Shown one piece after another: positions 57,638 to 64,000 of a DNA stretch of 64,000 nt (the first letter of the stretch is position 1; every line of letters begins with the position of its first letter). The DNA comes from Nitrosomonas sp. GTDB lineage: Bacteria; Pseudomonadota; Gammaproteobacteria; Burkholderiales; Nitrosomonadaceae. The position numbers and the translations under genes were made by a program. Location of the stretch: positions 62,001 through 126,000 of the forward strand of contig JAMWZY010000001.1 in the NCBI GenBank assembly GCA_024281825.1, given 5' to 3'. The notes beneath the pieces were generated by a model, which had not been told where the DNA came from, did not search any database, and saw nothing but the letters and a program-made list of their open reading frames with translations.

Positions 57638-57906
57638 AACAATACAGAATTACTTGTCTATGCCAAAGTCGCCAAGAAGCTGTCTTATTCGCACTCTTAT
57701 TGGCGACTATCACTTAAACTGCAATCTCTGAAGAGAAGACATCAAATAATTTATCTCTTTGCATAAGCAAAAAATAGCATGTCCTCACATGGAATTATGC
57801 GATGCAACCAATAATGGCCACGACTATTGCTGGATATCTATTGATAGGTTCTTAAAATGGCTTTTTGCGAAAACTTCGCTTACTGCACGATCTGGATTAG
57901 TACCCG

Positions 57907-59043
57907 CTAAGTTATCGTCAGATGTTCTATTCCAGCCGAGAAATCTTTTTCTTTAACTTCGCTACCGCTTAGTTTGATTTGTAAGCGAAGTTCATTCATA
58001 GAATCCGCATTTCTCATGGCATCTTCATAACCAATTTTCCCCGCCTCATACAATTCAAAAAGAGCTGTATCAAACGCTTGCATTCCAAGCTCGCGAGATT
58101 TTTTCATAATTTCTTTGATTTCATGCACATCGCCTTTAAAAATCAGATCAGCAATCAACGGCGAATTAAGTAACACCTCAATTGCGGCTACACGGCCATT
58201 GCCACTTTTTGCGGGAATCAATCGTTGCGCGACAAGCGCTTTAAGATTCAAAGATAGATCCATCAACAATTGCATGCGTCGCTCTTCCGGGAAAAAATTG
58301 ATAATACGATCTAATGCCTGATTTGCGCTGTTGGCATGCAAGGTACCCATGCATAGATGCCCCGTTTCTGCAAATGCGATCGCATGTTCCATCGTTTCAC
58401 GATCACGTATTTCACCGATCAAAATAACGTCTGGCGCCTGTCGCAAGGTATTTTTTAGGGCTGTCTCCCATGAATCAGTATCAACCCCAACTTCACGTTG
58501 TGTGATAACACAGTTGATATGTTCGTGAACATACTCTACAGGATCTTCAATGGTAATAATGTGACCATAGCTGTTTTTATTACGATGACCAATGAGTGAC
58601 GCCATTGAGGTCGATTTTCCAGAACCGGTACCGCCAACAAAAATCACTAAACCCCGTTTGCTCATAACAACGTCTTTCAGTACCTGCGGAAGCCCTAAAT
58701 CATCAAACTCAGGAATTTTAGTAGTAATAGTCCGTAGCACAATCCCAACACGCTGCTGCTGCACGAAAGTATTGACACGAAAACGTCCTATGCCCGCGGG
58801 ATTAATCGCGAAATTAGCTTCTTTGCTTGCTTCAAACTCAGCCGCTTGCTTCTCGTTCATAATTGAACGTGCAAGTGTTTCAGTATGCAGTGCTGACAAT
58901 GATTGTTGAGAAACCGGCGTCATTTTTCCATCAATCTTAAACGCAGGTGGAAACCCGGCGGTAATAAATAAATCCGACGCCTTTTTGCTCAACATCAAGC
59001 GTAATAAATCATGCATAAATTTTGTAGCTTGATCTTTATCCAT
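57907..59043 (-). CDS. pilU: Type IV pilus retraction ATPase PilU
   Basis: PilT-like hexameric motor ATPase, an accessory retraction motor. The 378 residues have FMHDLLRLMLSKKASDLFIT, Walker A GGTGSGKSTSMASLI near residue 130, the Asp box ITIEDPVEYVHE, Walker B VILIGEIRDRETM, the His box TGHLCMGTLHA, and the PilU-type extended C-terminus (ELRLQIKLSG, then KDFSAGIEHL). Follows pilT on the same strand with 51 bases between, the standard pilTU pair. Confidence 0.94.
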   Translation of the reverse strand: MDKDQATKFMHDLLRLMLSKKASDLFITAGFPPAFKIDGKMTPVSQQSLSALHTETLARSIMNEKQAAEFEASKEANFAINPAGIGRFRVNTFVQQQRVGIVLRTITTKIPEFDDLGLPQVLKDVVMSKRGLVIFVGGTGSGKSTSMASLIGHRNKNSYGHIITIEDPVEYVHEHINCVITQREVGVDTDSWETALKNTLRQAPDVILIGEIRDRETMEHAIAFAETGHLCMGTLHANSANQALDRIINFFPEERRMQLLMDLSLNLKALVAQRLIPAKSGNGRVAAIEVLLNSPLIADLIFKGDVHEIKEIMKKSRELGMQAFDTALFELYEAGKIGYEDAMRNADSMNELRLQIKLSGSEVKEKDFSAGIEHLTIT

Positions 59044-59094
59044 AGTATCACCGAAAATTTTTTATCAAAATGGTGCTTATCGATATTCCACTTG

Positions 59095-60138
59095 CTAAAC
59101 TCTGAAATTATCTTTATTCATCGCCTGCGTACGCGCTTCAGCAGTTGAAACCACGTTACGTTTCACTAAATCTGTTAAATTTTGGTCAAGCGTTTGCATA
59201 CCTGCACCCTGCCCAGTTTGAATGGCCGAATACATTTGTGCCACCTTGCCTTCTCTTATTAGATTTCGGATAGCTGGAGTGCCAATCATGATTTCATGTG
59301 CCGCAACACGACCTTTGCCATCTTTCGTTTTGAGCAATGTTTGCGAAATAACCGCACGCAATGATTCAGATAGCATCGCGCGAATCATTTCTTTTTCCTC
59401 GGCGGGAAACACATCAATAATACGATCAATCGTTTTAGCAGCAGAACTAGTATGTAAGGTACCAAAAACCAGATGTCCAGTTTCCGCTGCAGTCATGGCT
59501 AAACGTATCGTTTCTAAATCCCGCAGCTCACCCACGAGGATAATGTCGGGATCCTCACGCAAGGCCGAGCGTAAGGCATTCGAAAAACTTAATGTATCTC
59601 TTCCAACCTCTCTCTGGTTAATCAGGCATTTTTTGCTTTCGTGCACAAATTCGATTGGATCTTCCAACGTTAAAATATGCCCATAATCATTTTCGTTGAT
59701 GTCATTGATCATGGCTGCCAAAGTTGTCGACTTACCGGAGCCTGTTGGACCTGTTACTAAAACCACACCACGCGGTTGTTTGGCAATTTCTGCAAAAACT
59801 TTTGGCGCTTTAATATCCTCTAAAGTAAGTACTTTGGAAGGAATCGTCCGCATTACCGTAGCTGCGCCTCGCTGAGTATTGAATGCATTAACACGAAAGC
59901 GTGCCAGATTAGGAACAGCAAACGAAAAATCACACTCAAGATGTTCTTCATAAGCTTTTCTTTGACTGTCGTTCATAATATCGTACACCATGCTGTGTAC
60001 TTCTTTATGCTCCATTTCAGGCAAATTGATTCGACGAATTTCACCATGCACTCGAATCATAGGAGGCATACCGGATGAAAGATGCAAATCTGATGCGCCG
60101 TTTTTGACTACAAAAGCCAGTAGCTCCAGTATACTCAT
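59095..60138 (-). CDS. pilT: Type IV pilus retraction ATPase PilT
   Basis: Motor that depolymerises pilin, driving twitching and DNA uptake. I use ATG 60138 (MSILELLAFVVKNGASDLHL), giving 347 residues, the usual size; an in-frame extension to 60186 has no family support. Seen: Walker A GPTGSGKSTTLAAMI near residue 130, LTLEDPIEFVHES, Walker B ILVGELRDLETI, TGHLVFGTLHT, and the C-terminal AIRNLIREGK (A-I-R-N-L-I-R-E retraction motif). Confidence 0.96.
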   Translation of the reverse strand: MSILELLAFVVKNGASDLHLSSGMPPMIRVHGEIRRINLPEMEHKEVHSMVYDIMNDSQRKAYEEHLECDFSFAVPNLARFRVNAFNTQRGAATVMRTIPSKVLTLEDIKAPKVFAEIAKQPRGVVLVTGPTGSGKSTTLAAMINDINENDYGHILTLEDPIEFVHESKKCLINQREVGRDTLSFSNALRSALREDPDIILVGELRDLETIRLAMTAAETGHLVFGTLHTSSAAKTIDRIIDVFPAEEKEMIRAMLSESLRAVISQTLLKTKDGKGRVAAHEIMIGTPAIRNLIREGKVAQMYSAIQTGQGAGMQTLDQNLTDLVKRNVVSTAEARTQAMNKDNFRV

Positions 60139-60616
60139 ATCGTAATCCCAATTGATTATATTGAATAAAAAGCTTCCAGCACTCAAACAGGTTTCGATTG
60201 CTATAGAATTTAAATGCCTTCCTAGTTAACGGGATGGCAAAGCAATAATTAAGAAAGAACACAAGTAGAAAAGTAGCGGTGATTAATGCTTGCGCTCCTC
60301 CCAATAGGAGTTTCCTTTCCTGAATAGATGTTGCGAGGAAAAGCAACGTACTCAGTATGCGAATCACGGTTATATGCTCAAAATAAGCCTACCTGCTAAT
60401 CCGATCAGACAAGGTTGATTATCATCCAGTTAAAAGCTCAGAAATGGGAAGCAGTTGTAGAAACGTAGATACCAGCACCCTACTTTTGATCGGACTCTTC
60501 GAACGTTGTGCTTGGTCTTAATAGTTTTTCAGGAAATTGAGATAGTCGGCATAGCGGCAGATGATTATCGCCATGACATCCTTCAATTTAAATACGCGGT
60601 GCTGGAGTTTAAAAAT
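60139..60616. other. Region upstream of pilT without an identified gene
   Basis: Minus-strand frames here (part of 60041-60367 and of 60518-60853) have no signal, ribosome-binding site or motif that I can support, although the first is hydrophobic. No repeat or RNA gene recognised apart from the hairpin at 60617. Confidence 0.45.
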
Positions 60617-60659
60617 GTGCTCTATAATCAGTTCACCGACTGTTCCGATTATAGAGCAC
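60617..60659 (-). terminator. Hairpin after the small lipoprotein gene
   Basis: Perfect 13-bp inverted repeat (GTGCTCTATAATC and its complement) with a 17-base loop; on the minus strand it is followed by ATTTTTAAA. It stands 43 bases after the lipoprotein stop at 60702 and fits an intrinsic terminator. The long loop also allows other roles. Confidence 0.55.
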
Positions 60660-60701
60660 CAAGATAGCTCAATGCTGAGCTCAATGAAACCTGTAGCAGC
60701 T

Positions 60702-60896
60702 TTAGTAGTTTGATTTCTCTTCTGTAGATCGGGCCTTGCCTCCACCTTCTTGATCACCTGAAGGAATTTGGTGGAAGGGCTGGATGGTTTTTCCATAAGC
60801 ATCGGGATCAGGTGTTTCAGGCGCTGTCGGTCTACCGCCGCAAGCAGCCACAACGATCACTACAGACGATACGATCAACAAATGTTTAATGTTCAT
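60702..60896 (-). CDS. Very small proline-rich lipoprotein
   Basis: 64 residues: a hydrophobic signal (LLIVSSVVIVVAACGG) with lipobox V-A-A-C and cysteine 19, then a short proline-, glycine- and charge-rich tail (PTAPETPDPDAYGK, IPSGDQEGGGKA). Likely a periplasmic-facing lipoprotein. No family recognised. It is divergent from the large TPR lipoprotein gene; a perfect FNR-type site lies 83 bases upstream of its start. Confidence 0.6.
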   Translation of the reverse strand: MNIKHLLIVSSVVIVVAACGGRPTAPETPDPDAYGKTIQPFHQIPSGDQEGGGKARSTEEKSNY

Positions 60897-60978
60897 ATAA
60901 ATCCTTTATATTTATTATTTAAAAATTAAATTTTTTATCAAGGTCAACACACAATACTGAATTCTGCTGTATGTATTT

Positions 60979-60992
60979 TTGATCTTAATCAA
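60979..60992. promoter_or_regulatory. FNR/CRP-family site TTGATCTTAATCAA
   Basis: Matches the FNR/Anr consensus TTGAT-N4-ATCAA at all ten conserved bases. It lies in the divergent region between the small lipoprotein (start 60896) and the TPR lipoprotein (start 61178), and could control either. The distance to the TPR start (186 bases) implies a long leader if it acts there. Confidence 0.6.
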
Positions 60993-61177
60993 ATTTTGCT
61001 GATCTTCATTGAAGTCCCTATATAGATAATAGATTTCTTAGGGAAACTGATCGGATCTATCTATCTTATTGAAAATAATGAAATATAAATTCAAATCCAT
61101 CAATGCTGCAATTCACTGAAAAGGACTTTCACGTTCTTTACTTCGCGCAGCAAATTGTAAAAACAAAGGGGAAATAC

Positions 61178-62917
61178 ATGCCGTTGAGAAATATTCAATT
61201 TACAGAAATTTATTTAGCGCTGACGATAGGCGTTTTATTACAATCCTGTGCAATCACAAATGACACCATTTCAGCCAACCGCTCCGAAAAATCGCAAATA
61301 ACAGACAACACACACCAGCACATTGTGTCGAACGCGAAGGCCGCGTGTTTAGATGAGCCGTTGGCTACAAAATTATATCGACTAGGACAGCATTCCTTTC
61401 CTGTATCCACGCACAACCCCGATGCACAGCGATATATGGATCAGGGATTAAATCTTTCGTATGGATTTAATCACGCCGAAGCGGGACGAGCTTTCCGAGA
61501 GGCTGCGAGGCTTGATCCCAATCTTGCGATGGCCTACTGGGGACAAGCTCTGGTATTGGGACCCAATATTAATGCAGAAATGGATGCCGCTTTGGAAATG
61601 CAAGCTCAGCAATTGGTGCAGCAAGCTAAATCTTTGATGCAAAATATATCATCACGTGAGCAAGCACTCATCAATGCTTTAGAAAAGCGTTATACGGGTC
61701 ACGCCAAGGACCGGTCAACGAACAATAAAGCCTATGCGCAAGCTATGCGCGAAGCCCATCAACGATTCCCAGATGACCAAGATATTGCGATATTATTTGT
61801 CGAAGCGGTAATGGATTTACGCCCGTGGGGCTATTGGATGCCTGATGACACACCTTACGAAGGAATTGCTGAAATCGTAAGCGTTACTGAGCAAATTCTA
61901 ACAGTGAATCCAAAACATCCAGGCGCAGTGCACGTACATATTCACTTGATGGAATCGACCAAGAATCCTGAAAAAGCTGAACAATCCGCCGATACCTTAT
62001 TATCATTGGCACCGGAAGCAGGACATTTGGTGCATATGGCATCGCATATCTACCAACGTGTCGGGCGCTATGCAGACGCCATCAAAAGCAACCAAATGGC
62101 CATTGCGGCCGATGAAAATTATCTCGCTCAATGCCCTGAAAAAGGCACCTATCCAAGCGTCTATTATCCCCATAACATCCATTTTCTTTGGCATGCAGCC
62201 ACACTCGATGGGCAAAGTAAATTGGCCATTGAAGCCGCGCGCAAAACGGCCAGCAAAGTTGATGATGCCATGCTGAATGAAATACCCATTGCTGCATTGT
62301 TCCGAGTCACCCCTTACTGGGCATTAGCGCGGTTTGGTCACTGGCAGGAAATTTTGCAAGAGCCTGCGCCACCTGCTTCCAATGCTTTTTTAACAGGTAG
62401 CTGGCACTATGTAAGAGGCCTTGCATGGGTCGCAACCCATCAAACAAAACAAGCTGAGCAGGAATTAACAAAATTACACTACTCTCTTAACCAGCTTTCG
62501 ACAAACAGTCCGGTGATTTCAATAAACTCCGCTAGCAGTATTCTTCACATAGCATCCGAAGTACTCGCTGGAGAAATTGCCGCAGCAAAAAATCAATTTG
62601 ACCAAGCAATTTTACATCTCGATAAAGCGGTTAGGCTGGATGATGCCTTACTGTACACTGAGCCTCCTGAGTTTCATTTCCCGCCGCGCCTGGCACTCGG
62701 CGCCATTTTGTTAAAAGCTGGCCGCGCCAATGAAGCAGAAACCATTTATTGGGAAGATTTAAAACGCATTCGTAACAATGGCTGGGCACTTTTCGGACTC
62801 ATGCAAGCGTTGACCGCACAAAACAAAACAGAGCGTGCGGCAATTGTTAGAGAGAGGTTTGAACAAACCTGGCAGCGTGCAGATATAGAACTCAAAGCGT
62901 CGAGATTCGGGCTATGA
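61178..62917 (+). CDS. TPR-repeat lipoprotein with histidine clusters
   Basis: 579 residues from ATG 61178, chosen because it opens a lipoprotein signal (LTIGVLLQSC, lipobox L-L-Q-S-C); an earlier ATG at 61103 would bury it. The body is built of TPR-like helices: NHAEAGRAFREAARLDPN, AYWGQALVLGPNIN, GRYADAIKSNQMAIAADE, LHLDKAVRLDDAL. Three histidine groups stand out: H252, H254, H256 with E259; H283, H286, H290; and H332, H335, H339. They suggest a metal or haem site, which is inference. Such TPR proteins occur in many bacteria without a known role. The tyrosinase gene follows after 278 bases. Confidence 0.7.
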   Translation: MPLRNIQFTEIYLALTIGVLLQSCAITNDTISANRSEKSQITDNTHQHIVSNAKAACLDEPLATKLYRLGQHSFPVSTHNPDAQRYMDQGLNLSYGFNHAEAGRAFREAARLDPNLAMAYWGQALVLGPNINAEMDAALEMQAQQLVQQAKSLMQNISSREQALINALEKRYTGHAKDRSTNNKAYAQAMREAHQRFPDDQDIAILFVEAVMDLRPWGYWMPDDTPYEGIAEIVSVTEQILTVNPKHPGAVHVHIHLMESTKNPEKAEQSADTLLSLAPEAGHLVHMASHIYQRVGRYADAIKSNQMAIAADENYLAQCPEKGTYPSVYYPHNIHFLWHAATLDGQSKLAIEAARKTASKVDDAMLNEIPIAALFRVTPYWALARFGHWQEILQEPAPPASNAFLTGSWHYVRGLAWVATHQTKQAEQELTKLHYSLNQLSTNSPVISINSASSILHIASEVLAGEIAAAKNQFDQAILHLDKAVRLDDALLYTEPPEFHFPPRLALGAILLKAGRANEAETIYWEDLKRIRNNGWALFGLMQALTAQNKTERAAIVRERFEQTWQRADIELKASRFGL

Positions 62918-63195
62918 GTTCAACCGAATTCACTCAATCAGATCGAACCATAGTCAAGTTGATTGGATATTCTTTGTTGAATTGCGCTTAAGTTTTTGTT
63001 GTTCCAAATGGCGTTCTCACAGATACTGTCGATGTGGGATGACTTTAGTATGCTCGATGTGTCCACCGAACTTCACCTCAAGTCACTCAAAGCCTATCAT
63101 CGACCACAAAATAGTGCGATTTATCACATCGGAGAACACTAACAGACGAATATTCTAATCATTCTTTTTAATGCGATTCTATAAGGGAGAGCAAA

Positions 63196-64000
63196 ATGGG
63201 TATGAGAAAAAATCAATCGACGCTGACGGCTGATGAAAAATCACGTTTCATCAATGCCGTTTTGCAATTGAAAGCAAACGGAATCTATGACCGTTATGTA
63301 CAACATCACCGCGATCTTTTTAACAATGGGATTCATAACTCTGCCTTGTTTTTACCTTGGCACCGAGAATTTCTACGCAGACTTGAATTAGACCTTCAAG
63401 CCATCGATCCATCCGTAAACCTTCCTTATTGGGATTGGACAGTCGATAGGGCGTTAACCTCCTCCTTCTGGGGCAATGATTTTATGGGCGGCAACGGTGT
63501 ACCTTCGGGTGGTGCCGTACAAACCGGGCCATTTGCATTTAGCAATGGGCGGTGGACGCTGACCATTCGTGACAACCCGGCTGCAAGGGTGGAGCTGACA
63601 CGAGCGATAGGATCAGGCTCATCTTTACCGACGACCAATGCAGTACTCCGAGCGCTGAGCCAGGTACCTTTCTCGTCGTTCACCGTTGAACTGGAAAATC
63701 TCATTCATAATATTGTGCATGTTTGGATTGGCGGCTCAGCGGGTACTCGAAGCTCACCCAATGATCCTGCATTTTTCTTGCTGCATTGCAATGTGGATCG
63801 GCTATGGGCTGAATGGCAAAAGCTGCATCCCACTGAATCACCATTTCAGGGGGATGGGCAATTTAATGTGAATAGCCCTATGCCACCTTGGGAAAATGAA
63901 ATTACGCCACCCACGCCAGGGAGAGTCTCAGACCATATTGCCATGGGATATCATTACGGTCCTGATGAGGTAGTTCCAGCGCCAATCGTTGATTTGACTG
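63196..64000 (+). CDS. Tyrosinase-family type-3 copper protein, 3' end beyond window
   Basis: Open frame from ATG 63196 to the window edge (268 residues seen), with AAGGGAGA upstream. Copper site A: H38 (or H37), H47 and H56 in HHRDLF, GIH and FLPWHREFLRRLE. Copper site B: H171 and H175 in IHNIVHVWIGG, and H197 in DPAFFLLHCNVDRLWAEWQ. All six histidines of a binuclear site are present, so an o-phenol oxidase or related activity is plausible. No signal peptide is evident, so secretion would need another route. The C-terminal part and any cap domain lie outside the window. Confidence 0.85.
   Translation, partial: MGMRKNQSTLTADEKSRFINAVLQLKANGIYDRYVQHHRDLFNNGIHNSALFLPWHREFLRRLELDLQAIDPSVNLPYWDWTVDRALTSSFWGNDFMGGNGVPSGGAVQTGPFAFSNGRWTLTIRDNPAARVELTRAIGSGSSLPTTNAVLRALSQVPFSSFTVELENLIHNIVHVWIGGSAGTRSSPNDPAFFLLHCNVDRLWAEWQKLHPTESPFQGDGQFNVNSPMPPWENEITPPTPGRVSDHIAMGYHYGPDEVVPAPIVDLT

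Noticed and set aside
57668..57707. 8-bp inverted repeat after the lipoprotein gene at 57230
   Set aside because: The loop is 24 bases and no U-run follows, so it is weak as a terminator.
60041..60367. Hydrophobic minus-strand frame overlapping the start of pilT
   Set aside because: Half of it is pilT coding sequence in another frame; the remaining hydrophobic part has no convincing start signal and no recognised family.
60518..60853. 111-codon minus-strand reading frame overlapping the small lipoprotein
   Set aside because: Its first half is the shadow of the lipoprotein gene in another frame and its second half contains the hairpin at 60617-60659. No ribosome-binding site, signal or family motif.
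1..64000. tRNA, rRNA and CRISPR loci
   Set aside because: I looked for tRNA T-arm patterns, rRNA-like stretches and regularly spaced repeats and found none that could be supported by eye; a dedicated scan could still find a tRNA.

Overview
The window looks like a chromosomal segment of a betaproteobacterium, most likely an ammonia oxidiser of the Nitrosomonas type. This rests on gene content and order (a complete mraZ-to-ftsZ cluster, mlaFED, adjacent aat and bpt, a pilT/pilU pair, small periplasmic c-type cytochromes) and on the moderate GC content. The genus is an inference; no rRNA or other taxonomic marker is present.

Layout. 1-3605: end of a dTDP-rhamnose gene pair (rmlA, rmlC), radA and a ceramidase-like membrane protein, all on the plus strand. 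3700-7490: an AT-rich accessory stretch with a frameshifted membrane-protein gene, a START-like secreted protein, a stand-alone DUF2235 hydrolase, a decayed Fic gene and a short IS3-type transposase remnant. 7488-9870: a MazG-like pyrophosphohydrolase, an HDOD protein and a methyltransferase. 10002-27783: the complete division and cell-wall cluster on the minus strand (mraZ, rsmH, ftsL, ftsI, murE, murF, mraY, murD, ftsW, murG, murC, murB, ddlB, ftsQ, ftsA, ftsZ), largely overlapping or tightly packed, headed by a good promoter and a 10-bp-periodic MraZ operator.

28101-35087: a DNA glycosylase, a GtrB/GtrA-type glycosyl transfer pair, coaE-pilD-pilC, a Rid-family protein and exonuclease I. 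35245-35431 is a previously hidden remnant of the comM C-terminus. 35455-43625: mlaFED, an amino acid symporter, a DUF4124-thermonuclease fusion, an Uup-type ABC-F protein, two tandem cytochromes c and DUF1841. 43728-47563: nth, rsxB, pyrD, a frameshifted bpt, and aat with a perfect 20-bp palindrome at its 5' side. 48098-51860: a HAF-repeat-like secreted protein, pstS behind a Pho-box-like repeat, and cysG. 51905-60138: a coiled-coil protein, thiolase, lytic transglycosylase, glutamate dehydrogenase, a lipoprotein, pilU and pilT. 60702-64000: a small lipoprotein, a perfect FNR-type box, a large TPR lipoprotein with conserved-looking histidine clusters, and a tyrosinase cut by the window end.

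Most of the window is ordinary housekeeping. I do not see a clearly new defence or mobile system. The parts most worth a second look are the decayed island at 3.7-7.4 kb, the two single-indel genes (3719-4776 and bpt), the comM remnant, the palindrome at 47577, and the TPR lipoprotein/tyrosinase neighbourhood with its FNR box. Gene-free stretches just under 300 bases (57638-57906 and 62918-63195) show nothing I can identify.
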